Source of the DNA: Actinomycetes bacterium
GTDB taxonomy: Bacteria; Actinomycetota; Actinomycetes; DATJPE01
Reading direction: 5' to 3'
DNA length: 64,000 nucleotides
Assembly (NCBI GenBank): GCA_035506535.1
Contig: DATJPE010000030.1
Location: 62,001 to 126,000, forward strand
A program made the position numbers and the translations under genes. Shown here one piece after another: positions 49,572 through 60,120 of this stretch (its first letter is position 1; every line of letters starts with the position of its first letter). The notes beneath the pieces were generated by a model. That model was not told where the DNA came from, did no database searches, and was given only the letters and a program-made list of their open reading frames with translations.

Positions 49572-51187
49572 ACCCCTCGACCGCCCTCGCGACGGTCCTC
49601 GTCGACGAGCTCGTCCGAGGCGGGGTGCGCGAAGCCGTTCTCTCGCCGGGCTCGCGCTCCGCGCCGCTCGCGCTCGCGCTGCACGCGGCCGACGCGGACG
49701 GGCGGCTGCGCCTCCACGTACGCGTCGACGAGCGGTCGGCCGGCTTCCTCGCCCTGGGGCTGGCCAAGGCGTCCCGCGGGATCTGCGTCCCGGTCGTCAC
49801 CACCTCGGGCACGGCCGCGGCCAACCTCCACCCGGCGATCCTGGAGGCTTCCCACGCGGGGGTCCCGGTCCTCGCGCTCACCGCCGACCGCCCGCCTGAG
49901 CTGCGCGGAGTCGGCGCCAACCAGACGGTCGACCAGATCAAGCTTTTCGGTGACGCGGTCCGGCTCTTCCACGAGGTCGGAGCCCCCGAGCGGCGGGCGG
50001 GGCAGAACGCGTACTGGCGAAGCCTGGTCTGCCGGGCGCTCGTGACCGCCATGGGCCATCGCGGTCATCCCGGCCCGGTGCACCTCAACCTCGCCTTCCG
50101 CGAACCCCTCGTCCCCGAGGAGGGCGGTGAGCCGTGGCCCGAGGCGCTGGCGGGCAGGGAATGGCCCGGCCCGTGGACGGGCGTCGAGTTCGCGCCCCCG
50201 GTCCCGGCGGGCGGCCAGCACTCCTCGGGAGCCGCCACGTTGCTGGTCGTCGGTGACGTCGCGCACTGGGTGGCCGACGCCGCTGTCGTGACGGCGGAGA
50301 CCTTCGGCTGGCCGATCCTGTCGGAGCCGAGCGGCAACGCCCGCCGCGGGCCCAACGCGATCCGGCTGGGGCACCTCCTGCTCGGCCGTCCGGACCTTCG
50401 ACCGCGAGCCGTGTACGTCCTCGGGCGTCCGACGCTCACGCGCGGGGTGCTGGCGCTGCTTCGCGACCCTGGCGTCATGGTCGCGGTCGTCGGGCGCGAG
50501 CCGATGTGGGCGGACGCGACCGGCCGCGCGGTGAGCGTCCTCGGCGCCCTTCCCTACAAGCTCGGCCACGAGCCCCCGGACACCACGTTCCTCGAGCGGT
50601 GGCGGGCGGCCGACGCCGAGCTGGTGGCGAGCACCGACCTGAGCTCGTGGTCCGGCCGGGCCGTCGTCTCGGCCCTCTACGAGGCCCTGCCGCCCGACGC
50701 CCTGCTCGTGGCCGGGTCCTCCCTGGCGATCCGGGACCTGCAGTACGCCCCTCCGCGCGACGGCGTGACCGTCCTCGCCAACCGGGGCGCGGCCGGCATC
50801 GACGGGACCGTGTCGACCGCGGTGGGCGCCGCACTCGCCTGGCAGCGCGGGGGCGGCGGGCCGGCGTACGCCGTGGTGGGCGACCTGGCCTTCCTGCACG
50901 ACAGCAACGGGCTCATGGTCGGGCCCGAAGAACCCTTGCCGAGCCTCACGATCGTGGTGGTCAACAACGACGGGGGCGGCATCTTCGCCGGACTGGAGCC
51001 CGGACGTCCCGAGCATTCCGGCGCCTTCGAGCGCGTCTTCGCCACGCCGACCGGGGCCGACCTCGCCGCGCTGTGTGCCGCGTCCGGGACGGCGTACACG
51101 CGCGTGGCCGACCTCGATGCGCTGAGAGCGGTCGTGCGCGACCCGCGAGCGGGCGTGCACGTGGTGGAGACCCGCGTCACGCGCTGA
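49568..51187 (+). CDS. menD: SEPHCHC synthase (menaquinone MenD)
   Basis: 539 residues from GTG 49568 (GTGA overlap with menC). Thiamine-diphosphate enzyme adding 2-oxoglutarate to isochorismate. N-terminal domain VLSPGSRSAPLALAL, VDERSAGFLALGLAK, TSGTAAANLHPAILEA, LTADRPPELRGVGANQTVDQ. C-terminal ThDP/Mg site GDLAFLHDSNGL to VVVNNDGGGIFAGL. Full length. Followed by a palindromic element and convergent menF. Confidence 0.95.
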   Translation: MNPSTALATVLVDELVRGGVREAVLSPGSRSAPLALALHAADADGRLRLHVRVDERSAGFLALGLAKASRGICVPVVTTSGTAAANLHPAILEASHAGVPVLALTADRPPELRGVGANQTVDQIKLFGDAVRLFHEVGAPERRAGQNAYWRSLVCRALVTAMGHRGHPGPVHLNLAFREPLVPEEGGEPWPEALAGREWPGPWTGVEFAPPVPAGGQHSSGAATLLVVGDVAHWVADAAVVTAETFGWPILSEPSGNARRGPNAIRLGHLLLGRPDLRPRAVYVLGRPTLTRGVLALLRDPGVMVAVVGREPMWADATGRAVSVLGALPYKLGHEPPDTTFLERWRAADAELVASTDLSSWSGRAVVSALYEALPPDALLVAGSSLAIRDLQYAPPRDGVTVLANRGAAGIDGTVSTAVGAALAWQRGGGGPAYAVVGDLAFLHDSNGLMVGPEEPLPSLTIVVVNNDGGGIFAGLEPGRPEHSGAFERVFATPTGADLAALCAASGTAYTRVADLDALRAVVRDPRAGVHVVETRVTR

Positions 51188-51218
51188 CCGCAGCCCCCAC
51201 CTCGCTCTGCCCGCCGTC

Positions 51219-51278
51219 ACTTGTGGCGGGATACACGTCATTCACCGGCTCCGGAGTGACGTAGAGCCCGCCACAAGT
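51219..51278. repeat. Dispersed palindromic element, family 2 copy 2
   Basis: Perfect 12-bp outer arms ACTTGTGGCGGG (51219-51230) and CCCGCCACAAGT (51267-51278), inner CGTCATTC against GAGTGACG with one mismatch. Same design and sequence as 25934-25997. Located between the convergent menD and menF stops, where it may terminate both. Confidence 0.78.
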
Positions 51279-51324
51279 GGGGGGAAGGAGGGGAGGGGTG
51301 AAGCGGGAAACGGTGGGCGGCGGC

Positions 51325-52587
51325 TCAGCCGAGCGCGTCGCGCATCGCGACGAACTTGGCCTGCGCCTCGGCCAGCTCGGCCTCCGGGTCGGACCCGGCG
51401 ACGATGCCGCACCCGGCGTACAGCCGCATCGAGGAGCCCTCCACGAGCCCGCACCGCAGCGCGATGCCCAGCTCACCGTCACCGTCGGCGCCGAACCAGC
51501 CGACCGGCCCGGCGTAGCGACCCCGTGGCATCCCCTCGATGGCCCGGATCACCGCCATGGCTGCCGCGGTGGGCGTCCCGCAGACCGCGGCCGTGGGGTG
51601 CAGCGCCTCGACGAGGTCGAGGACGGAGGTGTTCTCGGTCACGACGCCGGTCACGTCGGTCGCGAGGTGCATCACGTTCGGCAGGTGCAGGACGAAGGGG
51701 GCCTCGGGCACGTTCGTTGAGGTGCAGTGGGGCGTCAGCGCGTCCGCGACCGAGCGGACGGCGTACTCGTGCTCCTCCAGGTCCTTGCTCGACCGGGCGA
51801 GCGATGCCGCCAGGGCCAGGTCACGCGCGTCGTCGCCCGTACGTCGGATCGTGCCGGCGAGCACCCGAGAGGTGACCAGCCCCCGGCGCAGCCGCACGAG
51901 CAGCTCCGGCGTCGCCCCGATGAGGCCGTCGACCGCGAAGGTCCACGCCGCGTCGTGGCGTGCGGCGAGGCGCTGGAGGGGCCAGCGCGGGTCGAACGGT
52001 TCGTCGGCGCTCGCCACGAGGTCGCGGGCGAGGACCACCTTGTCGACCTCGCCCGCGCCGATGCGACGTACTGCCTCCGCCACCGTGGCCGCCCACTCCG
52101 CTCCGGAGCGGGTCCCGTCCGCGAAGGTCACGCCCACCGGACGCGCCGCGGGCGCTGCCGGCTCGAGGGTCGCCGGGAGCGCGGGGAGGCTGCCGTCGCC
52201 GACGGCGGTGACCCAGGTGCGCCCGCCGCTGTGGCCGACGACCACCTGGGGGACGACCACGACCGAGGTCGCGGGGTCCAGCGGGTCGAAGGCGAAGGAG
52301 GCGAAGGCCACCAGTCCGCTGCCCGGGAGCCGTACGTCGTCGCGGACCACCGCCCGAGCCGAGATCTGCGCCCACCAGCGGCGGGCCTCGTCGAAGCGGT
52401 CGGGGCCGCGGACCTCCAGCCGGGCCGCCTCGCCCCAGGCCACCAGCCCCTCACCACGGCGTACCCAGGCCAGCGCACCCTCGCGCGGGAGCAGGTCGAG
52501 CAGGGCGGGCACGTCGGGGAGTGCGGCCGTGCGCACCACGAGGTGCGCCCCGCCGGGGCGGGGCGTCACCTGGGGCGCGAGCGTCAC
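51325..52587 (-). CDS. menF: Isochorismate synthase
   Basis: 420 residues from GTG 52587. Chorismate-utilising enzyme converting chorismate to isochorismate, the entry to menaquinone. The conserved C-terminal domain (about 165-415) has [91 protein letters not shown] and [18 protein letters not shown]. It could also be called EntC/DhbC; the men neighbours decide for MenF. Convergent with menD, divergent from menG. Confidence 0.92.
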   Translation of the reverse strand: MTLAPQVTPRPGGAHLVVRTAALPDVPALLDLLPREGALAWVRRGEGLVAWGEAARLEVRGPDRFDEARRWWAQISARAVVRDDVRLPGSGLVAFASFAFDPLDPATSVVVVPQVVVGHSGGRTWVTAVGDGSLPALPATLEPAAPAARPVGVTFADGTRSGAEWAATVAEAVRRIGAGEVDKVVLARDLVASADEPFDPRWPLQRLAARHDAAWTFAVDGLIGATPELLVRLRRGLVTSRVLAGTIRRTGDDARDLALAASLARSSKDLEEHEYAVRSVADALTPHCTSTNVPEAPFVLHLPNVMHLATDVTGVVTENTSVLDLVEALHPTAAVCGTPTAAAMAVIRAIEGMPRGRYAGPVGWFGADGDGELGIALRCGLVEGSSMRLYAGCGIVAGSDPEAELAEAQAKFVAMRDALG

Positions 52588-52594
52588 GGCGAAG

Positions 52595-52600
52595 AGCGTA
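52595..52600 (-). promoter_or_regulatory. -10 element TACGCT for menF, leaderless type
   Basis: Minus-strand TACGCT, seven bases, then GTG 52587. It supports the chosen start; the frame is open far upstream but without chorismate-synthase character. Confidence 0.5.
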
Positions 52601-52675
52601 GGTGCGCGGGGCCCCCACGTCCCGTTGGGGCCCCGCCCGCCCGCGTCGCGCCTCCCTTCCGGCCCGCCCCCGTCA

Positions 52676-52728
52676 GCAATGAACGCGGCGTCGTTGCACA
52701 CCGAGCGCAACCACGCGCCGTTCATTGC
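52676..52728. repeat. Dispersed palindromic element, family 1 copy B
   Basis: 22-bp arms 52676-52697 and 52707-52728 with three mismatches and a nine-base loop. The left arm begins GCAATGAACGCGGCGT. It shares AATGAACGCGGCGT with copy A at 20161. Sits in the 271-bp gap between divergent menF and menG; the rest of that gap is G-rich with no further feature recognised. Confidence 0.72.
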
Positions 52729-52858
52729 AACCGGGGAGGGGGTGTCCGCGTCGGTGCCACCGGTGGGGGCGCCACCTGGGGGTGGGGGTGCGGGCGCCAG
52801 GTGGGGAGGGTTGGGCCGGACCGAGCGGGTCGGCGCGCGACCTGGGAGGCTGGCCGCC

Positions 52859-53554
52859 ATGGCCCGCGCCCAGCTGGACAAGCAGCCGCACGAGGTGGCG
52901 GCCATGTTCGACGGGGTGGCCCGCCGCTACGACCTGACCAACGACGTGCTCTCGATGGGACTGACCCGTTCCTGGCGGCGCGCCGTGGCGGACGCCCTTC
53001 GGGTGGCGCCCGGGGAGCGGGTCCTCGATCTCGCGGCGGGGACCGGGAGCAGCAGCCTGCCGTTTCGCGCGGCGGGGGCTTCCGTCGTCGCCTGCGACTT
53101 CTCCCTGGGCATGCTCGCGGAGGGGCGCCGTCGCCAGCCCGACGTGGCCTTCGCGGCCGGGGACGCCATGGACCTGCCCTTCCGCGACGAGACCTTCGAC
53201 GCGGTCACGATCTCCTTCGGCCTGCGCAACGTCCACGACCCGGCCGCGGCGCTGCGCGAGATGCTGCGCGTCACCAGGCGGGGCGGCCGCCTGGTCGTCT
53301 GCGAGTTCAGCCACCCCACGTGGGGTCCCTGGCGCACGGTCTACGTCGAGTACCTCATGCGCGCCCTGCCGGCCGTGGCCCGGGCCGTGAGCTCGGCCCC
53401 GGACGCCTACGTCTACCTGGCCGAGTCGATCCGGGCCTGGCCGGACCAGGCCGGGCTCGCCGCCGAGTTGGCGGCCGCGGGGTGGGACCGGGTCGCCTGG
53501 CGCGACCTCACCGGCGGCATCGTGGCGCTGCACCGGGCGACCCGGCCCCAGTGA
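52859..53554 (+). CDS. menG: Demethylmenaquinone methyltransferase
   Basis: 231 residues from ATG 52859. UbiE/MenG SAM-dependent methyltransferase: [28 protein letters not shown] motif [37 protein letters not shown], and [25 protein letters not shown]. Last step of menaquinone synthesis. GGGAGG lies about ten bases upstream. Also known as ubiE/menH in some genomes. Confidence 0.93.
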   Translation: MARAQLDKQPHEVAAMFDGVARRYDLTNDVLSMGLTRSWRRAVADALRVAPGERVLDLAAGTGSSSLPFRAAGASVVACDFSLGMLAEGRRRQPDVAFAAGDAMDLPFRDETFDAVTISFGLRNVHDPAAALREMLRVTRRGGRLVVCEFSHPTWGPWRTVYVEYLMRALPAVARAVSSAPDAYVYLAESIRAWPDQAGLAAELAAAGWDRVAWRDLTGGIVALHRATRPQ

Positions 53555-53655
53555 CCGCCGGGTCGCCGGCGCAGTCGGAGAGCGCCGTGCCGCGGGTACG
53601 TCGAGGTCCGGTGCCGGGGCCCTCAGTCAGGCGGGCGGTCGCGGTCGGGCTTGTC

Positions 53656-53661
53656 TAGGAT
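53656..53661 (+). promoter_or_regulatory. -10 element TAGGAT of the reductase-nuo promoter
   Basis: TAGGAT, with expected transcription start near 53668, just before the Rex-type palindrome. No clear -35. The same hexamer recurs at 55041-55046 before nuoA. Confidence 0.45.
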
Positions 53662-53670
53662 GAGCGCGGA

Positions 53671-53692
53671 CTTCGTGAAAGCGTTCACGAAG
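53671..53692 (+). promoter_or_regulatory. Rex-type operator upstream of geranylgeranyl reductase and nuo
   Basis: Perfect 9-bp inverted repeat CTTCGTGAA / TTCACGAAG around the four bases AGCG. The centre GTGAA-N4-TTCAC is exactly the Rex half-site arrangement. It lies directly downstream of a TAGGAT -10 and 31 bp before ATG 53723, a position that would block transcription. Confidence 0.65.
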
Positions 53693-53722
53693 TCGCCCGG
53701 AACCCTCGCCGAGGATGCGTCC

Positions 53723-54997
53723 ATGCCCCTGCCCGCAACCGACGCCGACGTCGTCGTCGTCGGCGCCGGACCCGCAGGGTCGGCGACGGCCTACCACCTC
53801 GCCCAGAACGGGCTCGACGTCGTGCTGCTCGAGAAGACACAGTTCCCGCGCGAGAAGGTCTGCGGGGACGGGCTCACCCCGCGGGCCGTCAAGCAGCTCG
53901 TGGCGATGGGCGTGGACACCAGCGAGCGGGCCGGCTGGCTGCACAACCGGGGCCTACGGATCATCGGTGGCGGGCACCGACTCGAGCTGGAGTGGCCCGA
54001 GCTCGCGAGCTATCCGCACCACGGCCTCGTCCGCCCGCGCGCGGACTTCGACGAGCTGCTCGCCCGTCGGGCGCAGAAGGCAGGCGCGCGGCTCCTCGAG
54101 CGCACCCCCGTCGTCGGCCCGCTGCGCGACGAGCGCACCGGGCGGGTCGCGGGGGTGCTCGCCAAGGACGACCAGGGCACGAGGCTCGCCTACCGCGCGC
54201 CGCTGGTGATCGCGGCCGACGGCAACTCCAGCCGCCTGTCCGTGGCCGCGGGACGCATCAAGCGGGACGACCGGCCGCTCGGTGTCGCCGTACGCACCTA
54301 CTACCGCACCCCGCGCCACGACGACGAGTGGCTCGAGTCATGGCTGGAGCTGTGGGAGGGGAGCGGGGACGACCGTCGGCTGCTCCCCGGCTACGGCTGG
54401 ATCTTCGGCATGGGGGACGGCACGGCCAACGTCGGGCTCGGGATCCTCAACACGAGCGCGGCATTCCAGCACGTCGACTACAAGGTGCTCCTCAAGGCCT
54501 GGCTCGACCAGACCCCCCAGGCCGACGGGTTCCGGGACGAGAACATGACCCAGCCGGTACGCGGAGCCGCGCTGCCGATGGGGTTCAACCGCGGTCCGCT
54601 GTACGCGAAGGGGCTACTGCTGGTCGGTGACGCCGGCGGCATGGTCAACCCGTTCAACGGCGAGGGAATCGCCTATGCGATGGAGTCCGGCGCGGTGGCC
54701 GCCGAGGTCGTCGTCCAGGCGCTGGCGCGTCACCGCGCCGAGGAGCGCGAGCGGGTGCTGGAGACGTACCCGCGCGTGCTCAAGGAGTCCTGGGGCGGCT
54801 ACTACACGCTCGGGCGCTGGTTCGTGAAGGCGATCGGCAACCCCCAGGTCATGCGCATCGCCGCGCAGCGTGGCCTGCACCACACCACCTTGATGCGCTT
54901 CGTGCTGAAGCTGCTCGCGAACCTCACCGACGAGCGGGACGGCGACGTGATGGACCGCATCGTCAACGGGCTCTCCCGCCTGGCGCCGGACGCATGA
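53723..54997 (+). CDS. Geranylgeranyl reductase family flavoprotein (menaquinone side-chain reductase type)
   Basis: 424 residues from ATG 53723 (GAGG eight bases upstream). An earlier in-frame ATG (53660) is rejected because it overlaps the -10 and would put the Rex-type palindrome in coding sequence. FAD-binding VVVVGAGPAGSATAYHLA, EKTQFPREKVCGDGLTPRAV (CGDG signature), VIAADGNSSRLS, LLVGDAGGMVNPFNGEGIAYAMESG. It saturates isoprenoid double bonds, and beside men genes it may be MenJ-like, reducing one bond of the menaquinone tail. Followed by nuoA after 121 bp. Confidence 0.9.
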   Translation: MPLPATDADVVVVGAGPAGSATAYHLAQNGLDVVLLEKTQFPREKVCGDGLTPRAVKQLVAMGVDTSERAGWLHNRGLRIIGGGHRLELEWPELASYPHHGLVRPRADFDELLARRAQKAGARLLERTPVVGPLRDERTGRVAGVLAKDDQGTRLAYRAPLVIAADGNSSRLSVAAGRIKRDDRPLGVAVRTYYRTPRHDDEWLESWLELWEGSGDDRRLLPGYGWIFGMGDGTANVGLGILNTSAAFQHVDYKVLLKAWLDQTPQADGFRDENMTQPVRGAALPMGFNRGPLYAKGLLLVGDAGGMVNPFNGEGIAYAMESGAVAAEVVVQALARHRAEERERVLETYPRVLKESWGGYYTLGRWFVKAIGNPQVMRIAAQRGLHHTTLMRFVLKLLANLTDERDGDVMDRIVNGLSRLAPDA

Positions 54998-55040
54998 GGG
55001 CCACCTGCGGCCCGGGGACGTGCGCCCGTCCGCCCGCCCC

Positions 55041-55046
55041 TAGGAT
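55041..55046 (+). promoter_or_regulatory. Candidate internal -10 before nuoA
   Basis: TAGGAT in the 121-bp gap before nuoA, 72 bp upstream of the ATG. It could give nuo a promoter independent of the Rex-type site. Confidence 0.35.
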
Positions 55047-55118
55047 TGCCGCGTCCTGCCGCCGCGCGACCCAGCCCTCCCAGGGTTCGCGGCTGCCCGT
55101 CGATCGAAGGAGGGGGAC

Positions 55119-55478
55119 ATGAACGCCGCCGTCCCGCTCATCTTCCTGGCCGCTCTGTCCTTCGGCTTCGGCGCGTTCTCGATCGTCGCCGGCTCGCTCT
55201 CCGGGCCCCGGCGCTACAACCGCGCGAAGCTGGACGCCTACGAGTGCGGGATCGAACCCACGCCCCAACCGGTCGGCGGCGGTCGCTTCGCGGTCAAGTA
55301 CTACCTGACCGCGATGCTGTTCATCGTCTTCGACATCGAGATCGTCTTCCTCTACCCCTGGGCCGTCACCTTCGACGCCCTCGGCTGGTTCGGCCTGGTC
55401 GAGATGGTGCTGTTCCTGGCCACGGTCTTCGTGGCTTACGCGTACGTGTGGCGCCGTGGGGGACTCGAGTGGGACTGA
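55119..55478 (+). CDS. nuoA: NADH-quinone oxidoreductase subunit A
   Basis: 119 residues, ATG 55119 with GAAGGAGGGGG just upstream. Three membrane helices. YECGIEPTPQPVGGGRFAVKYYLTAMLFIVFDIEIVFLYPWA holds the conserved Cys loop (ECG) and the FDIE acidic motif of the membrane arm near the quinone site. First gene of the complex I operon. Confidence 0.95.
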   Translation: MNAAVPLIFLAALSFGFGAFSIVAGSLSGPRRYNRAKLDAYECGIEPTPQPVGGGRFAVKYYLTAMLFIVFDIEIVFLYPWAVTFDALGWFGLVEMVLFLATVFVAYAYVWRRGGLEWD

Positions 55479-55534
55479 GCGCGGCTCGTCCGCGGGGATC
55501 CGACGACAGCTGACGGCGAAGGGAGGCGAGAGGC

Positions 55535-56085
<551 letters not shown>

Positions 56086-56089
<4 letters not shown>

Positions 56090-56778
56090 GCGAGAGCACC
56101 GAGCAGACCGAGGTCGTCCCGGCCGGCGTGGCCGCGCTGGAGGTCGTGGACGTCCGCCAGGGGATGTTCCACGGCAGCGGTGACACCTCGGGCTACGGCG
56201 GCCTCGTGCGTACCGTCGCGATGCCGGGCGCGACCCCGCGGCCGTACGGCGGCTGGTACGACGAGGCGGCCGACACCCTGACCTCCCTGCTGCCGGACTA
56301 CGACGCGGCGGTGGAGAAGGTCGTGGTCGAGCACGGCGACCTCACCTTCCACGTCCGCCGTGAGCACCTCGTCGACGTCGCTCGCGCACTGCGGGACGAC
56401 CCGACGCTCCGCTTCGAGATGTGCGTCGGCGTGAGCGGCGTGCACTACCCCCACGACAGCGGACGCGAGCTGCACGCGATCTACCCGCTTCTCTCGCTCA
56501 CCCACAACCGGCGGCTGCGCCTCGAGGTGAGCTGTCCGGACGGGGATCCGACCATCCCCTCGCTCATGGGCGTGTACCCCTCGGTGGACTGGCACGAGCG
56601 GGAGACCTTCGACTTCTTCGGGATCGTCTTCACGGGACGTCCCGACCTCACGCGCATCCAGATGCCGGACGACTGGCCGGGCCACCCGCAGCGCAAGGAC
56701 TACCCGCTCGGCGGCATCCCCGTGGAGTACAAGGGGGCAGAGATCCCGCCGCCCGACACGCGGAGGTCGTACTCCTGA
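56086..56778 (+). CDS. nuoC: NADH-quinone oxidoreductase subunit C
   Basis: 230 residues, ATG 56086 (ATGA overlap). 30-kDa-subunit core: [43 protein letters not shown], then [21 protein letters not shown]. Separate from nuoD, unlike the enterobacterial NuoCD fusion. Hydrophilic arm, next to the quinone module. Confidence 0.95.
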
Positions 56779-58148
56779 TGAGCACCAACGTCGAGTTCGA
56801 GGGCGCTGCGTCCGAGCAGCCCGGCCCCGACCCGTACGCCGCCGGCGAGCGACGCACGACCGAGGGTCGTGTCTACACCGTCACCGGGCAGGACTGGGAC
56901 GACGTCGTGTCGGGCGTCTCCGCCAACCGCGACGAGCGAGTGGTCGTGAACATGGGGCCGCAGCACCCGTCCACCCACGGCGTGCTGCGGCTGATCCTCG
57001 AGCTGGACGGCGAGACGGTCACCGAGGCGCGGGTGGGCATCGGCTACCTCCACACCGGCATCGAGAAGAACATGGAGTTCCGGACGTGGACGCAAGGCGT
57101 CACGTTCGTGACCCGGATGGACTACCTCACCCCGTTCTTCAACGAGACGGCGTACTGCCTGGCCGTCGAGAAGCTGCTCGGCATCACCGACCAGATCCCG
57201 GAGCGGGCCTCCGTGATCCGGGTGATGATGATGGAGCTCAACCGGATGTCCTCCCACCTGGTGGCGCTCGCCACGGGTGGGATGGAGCTCGGCGCGCTCA
57301 CCGCCATGATCTTCGGTTTCCGCGAGCGCGAGACGATCCTCGACCTGTTCGAGCTGATCTCAGGGTTGCGGATGAACTCGGCGTACGTCCGGCCCGGTGG
57401 CGTGGCCCAGGACCTGCCTCCCGGCGCCGTCGACGCCGTCGCGGACGCCGTCGTCCTCCTGCGCAAGAACTACCAGGACACGGCCTCGCTCCTGGTCGAC
57501 AACGGGATCTGGATGGCGCGCACGCAGGACGTGGGCTACCTCGACCTGTCCGGATGCATGGCGCTGGGCATCACCGGCCCGATGCTGCGGGCGACCGGCC
57601 TGCCGTGGGACCTGCGCAAGTCGCAGCCGTACTGCGGTTACGAGAACTACGAGTTCGACGTACCCGTCCGCGACACGTGTGATGCCTACGGACGCTTCCT
57701 CATCCGCATCGCCGAGCTCGGCGAGTCGCTCAAGATCGTGGAGCAGTGCCTCGACAAGCTGCGCCCGGGGCCGGTCATGGTCGAGGACCGCAAGATCGGC
57801 TGGCCGGCGCAGCTGGCCCTGGGCGGCGACGGCCTGGGCAACAGCCTCGACCACATCCGCCACATCATGGGCGAGTCCATGGAGGCGCTCATCCACCACT
57901 TCAAGCTGGTCACAGAGGGCTTCTCGGTGCCCGCGGGGCAGGCCTATGTGGCCGTGGAGTCCCCGCGCGGGGAGCTGGGGTGCCACGTCGTCAGCGACGG
58001 CGGCACGCGCCCCTACCGGGTCCACTTCCGCGACCCCTCGTTCACGAACCTGCAGTCGACGGCGGCGGTGTGCGAGGGGGGCCAGGTCGCTGACGTCATC
58101 GCGGCCGTCGCCTCGATCGACCCGGTGATGGGTGGGGTGGACCGCTGA
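56778..58148 (+). CDS. nuoD: NADH-quinone oxidoreductase subunit D
   Basis: 456 residues, ATG 56778 sharing one base with the nuoC stop (TGATG). 49-kDa subunit lining the quinone pocket: [22 protein letters not shown] (quinone-site His), [36 protein letters not shown], and the C-terminal [16 protein letters not shown] and FTNLQS. An acidic N-terminal extension of about 50 residues precedes the core. Confidence 0.95.
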   Translation: MSTNVEFEGAASEQPGPDPYAAGERRTTEGRVYTVTGQDWDDVVSGVSANRDERVVVNMGPQHPSTHGVLRLILELDGETVTEARVGIGYLHTGIEKNMEFRTWTQGVTFVTRMDYLTPFFNETAYCLAVEKLLGITDQIPERASVIRVMMMELNRMSSHLVALATGGMELGALTAMIFGFRERETILDLFELISGLRMNSAYVRPGGVAQDLPPGAVDAVADAVVLLRKNYQDTASLLVDNGIWMARTQDVGYLDLSGCMALGITGPMLRATGLPWDLRKSQPYCGYENYEFDVPVRDTCDAYGRFLIRIAELGESLKIVEQCLDKLRPGPVMVEDRKIGWPAQLALGGDGLGNSLDHIRHIMGESMEALIHHFKLVTEGFSVPAGQAYVAVESPRGELGCHVVSDGGTRPYRVHFRDPSFTNLQSTAAVCEGGQVADVIAAVASIDPVMGGVDR

Positions 58149-58149
58149 C

Positions 58150-58815
58150 ATGCCTCTGACGTCGCAGACCCGTGAGCAGATGCTCGAGATCGTGGCCCGC
58201 TACCCCCATCCGCGCTCCGCCCTTCTCCCGATGCTCCACCTGGTCCAGGCGGAGGAGGGTTACGTGAGCACGGATGGCATCGCTCTGTGCGCTGACGTCC
58301 TGGACGTGACCACCGCCGAGGTCGCCGCAGTGGCCACCTTCTACTCGATGTACAAACGCCGGCCAGTGGGGGACTACCACGTCGGGGTGTGCACGAACAC
58401 GCTGTGCGCGGTCATGGGCGGCGACGCGATCTTCGCAGCGTTGAAGGAGCACCTCGAGGTCGGTAACGACGAGACCACGCCGGACGGTCGGATCACCCTC
58501 GAGCACGTCGAGTGCAACGCGGCGTGCGACTTCGCGCCGGTGGTGATGGTCAACTGGGAGTTCGTCGACAACGCCACGGTCGAGTCAGCCAAGGCTCTCG
58601 TCGACGACATCCGCGCCGGGAAGGAGGTCCGCTCCACCCGCGGACCCGCGGTGCGCACCTTCCGTGAGGTGGAACGGGTCCTCGCGGGGTATCCGGACGG
58701 GCTCGCCGACGAGGGTGTCGCGGCCGGTCCCGCGAGCCTGGCCGGGCTCGCCCTGGCCAAGGAGCTCGGGCACGTCGCGCCGGAGCCGGGCGCGTCGCCC
58801 GCGAAGGAGGGCTGA
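58150..58815 (+). CDS. nuoE: NADH-quinone oxidoreductase subunit E
   Basis: 221 residues from ATG 58150, one base after nuoD; an in-frame ATG at 58132 lies inside nuoD and is less likely. [2Fe-2S] cluster N1a ligands Cys81, Cys86, Cys122 and Cys126 in the spacing C-X4-C ... C-X3-C. YPHPRSALLPMLHLVQAEEGYVS is the helical start. The Ala/Gly/Pro tail (about 175-221) exceeds the E. coli length. Part of the NADH-oxidising module. Confidence 0.94.
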   Translation: MPLTSQTREQMLEIVARYPHPRSALLPMLHLVQAEEGYVSTDGIALCADVLDVTTAEVAAVATFYSMYKRRPVGDYHVGVCTNTLCAVMGGDAIFAALKEHLEVGNDETTPDGRITLEHVECNAACDFAPVVMVNWEFVDNATVESAKALVDDIRAGKEVRSTRGPAVRTFREVERVLAGYPDGLADEGVAAGPASLAGLALAKELGHVAPEPGASPAKEG

Positions 58816-58818
58816 GGC

Positions 58819-60120
58819 GTGCAGCTGACCCCTGTGCTCTCCGCGCACTGGGACGAGCCCGATTCCTGGACGCTCGCCGCCTACCGCCGTCACGGCGGGT
58901 ACGAGGCGCTGCGCAAGGCCCTCGGCATGCACCCCGACGAGATCATCCAGCTCGTCAAGGACTCCGGTCTGCGCGGCCGCGGTGGTGCCGGCTTCCCGAC
59001 TGGGATGAAGTGGGGGTTCATCCCGCAAGGCGACGGCAAGCCCCACTACCTCGTGGTCAACGCCGACGAGTCCGAGCCGGGCACGTGCAAGGACATGCCG
59101 CTGCTCATGGCCAACCCGCACGCCCTCGTCGAGGGAGTGGTCATCGCCTCGTACGCCATCCGTGCGCGGCACGCGTTCATCTACGTCCGCGGCGAGGTGG
59201 TGCACATCGTCCGCCGCGTCCAGCAGGCGGTCGCCGACGCGCAGACTGCCGGATTCCTGGGCACGGACGTGCTCGGGTCCGGATACGACCTCGACATCAC
59301 CGTGCACGCGGGGGCCGGCGCCTACATCTGCGGTGAGGAGACCGCCCTCCTCGACTCCCTCGAGGGCCGCCGCGGGCAGCCGCGCCTGCGCCCGCCGTTC
59401 CCGGCCATCGCCGGCCTGTACGCCAGCCCGACGGTCGTGAACAACGTCGAGTCGATCGCGAGCGTGCCGTCGATCGTCGCCAACGGCGCCGAGTGGTTCA
59501 AGAGCATGGGGACGGAGAAGTCCGCGGGGTACACGCTCTACTCGCTGTCCGGGCACGTGCAGCGGCCGGGGCAGTACGAAGCCCCGCTCGGCGTCACCCT
59601 GCGGGAGCTGCTGGACCTCGCGGGGGGCGTCCGCGAGGGACACGAGCTGAAGTTCTGGACCCCGGGTGGGTCCTCCACGCCGCTCCTGACGGCAGCGCAC
59701 CTCGATGTCCCCCTCGACTACGAGGCAGTCGCCGCTGCCGGGTCCATGCTGGGCACGAAAGCGCTGCAGATCTTCGACGAGACCACCTCGGTCGTGCGCT
59801 GCGTCCTGCGCTGGACGGAGTTCTACAAGCACGAGTCGTGCGGCAAGTGCACGCCGTGTCGCGAAGGCACGTACTGGCTGGTGGACGTGCTCCGCCGCCT
59901 CGAGGCGGGCCAGGGCCACGAGGGAGACATCGAGCTGCTGCTGGACCTCTGCGACAACATTCTCGGAAAGGCGTTCTGCGCGCTCGGCGACGGTGCGACC
60001 AGCCCGATCACCTCCGCCATCGAGTTCTTCCGGGACGAGTTCGAGGCCGGGATGCACACGCCGGCCTGGGAGCTGTTCCCCTATGAGGCCGCCACCCTCT
60101 TCGCGGGAGCTCACGCCTGA
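58819..60120 (+). CDS. nuoF: NADH-quinone oxidoreductase subunit F
   Basis: 433 residues from GTG 58819. Binds NADH, FMN and the N3 cluster: [18 protein letters not shown] (NADH/FMN loop), [34 protein letters not shown] (FMN), and the [4Fe-4S] set [12 protein letters not shown] with the later Cys in [10 protein letters not shown]. Entry point for electrons into the complex. Its stop shares a base with the nuoG start. Confidence 0.95.
   Translation: MQLTPVLSAHWDEPDSWTLAAYRRHGGYEALRKALGMHPDEIIQLVKDSGLRGRGGAGFPTGMKWGFIPQGDGKPHYLVVNADESEPGTCKDMPLLMANPHALVEGVVIASYAIRARHAFIYVRGEVVHIVRRVQQAVADAQTAGFLGTDVLGSGYDLDITVHAGAGAYICGEETALLDSLEGRRGQPRLRPPFPAIAGLYASPTVVNNVESIASVPSIVANGAEWFKSMGTEKSAGYTLYSLSGHVQRPGQYEAPLGVTLRELLDLAGGVREGHELKFWTPGGSSTPLLTAAHLDVPLDYEAVAAAGSMLGTKALQIFDETTSVVRCVLRWTEFYKHESCGKCTPCREGTYWLVDVLRRLEAGQGHEGDIELLLDLCDNILGKAFCALGDGATSPITSAIEFFRDEFEAGMHTPAWELFPYEAATLFAGAHA

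Noticed and set aside
52735-52753. A match of GGAGGGGGTGTCCGCGTC to the right arm of the clpC terminator (212-230)
   Set aside because: Only one arm is shared, with a one-base length difference in a G run. There is no hairpin at the second site, so chance in a G-rich region is likely.
53660-53722. Earlier ATG start for the geranylgeranyl reductase
   Set aside because: It overlaps the TAGGAT -10, lacks a ribosome-binding site, and would place the Rex-type palindrome inside coding sequence. The ATG at 53723 has GAGG at good spacing and gives the usual N-terminus.
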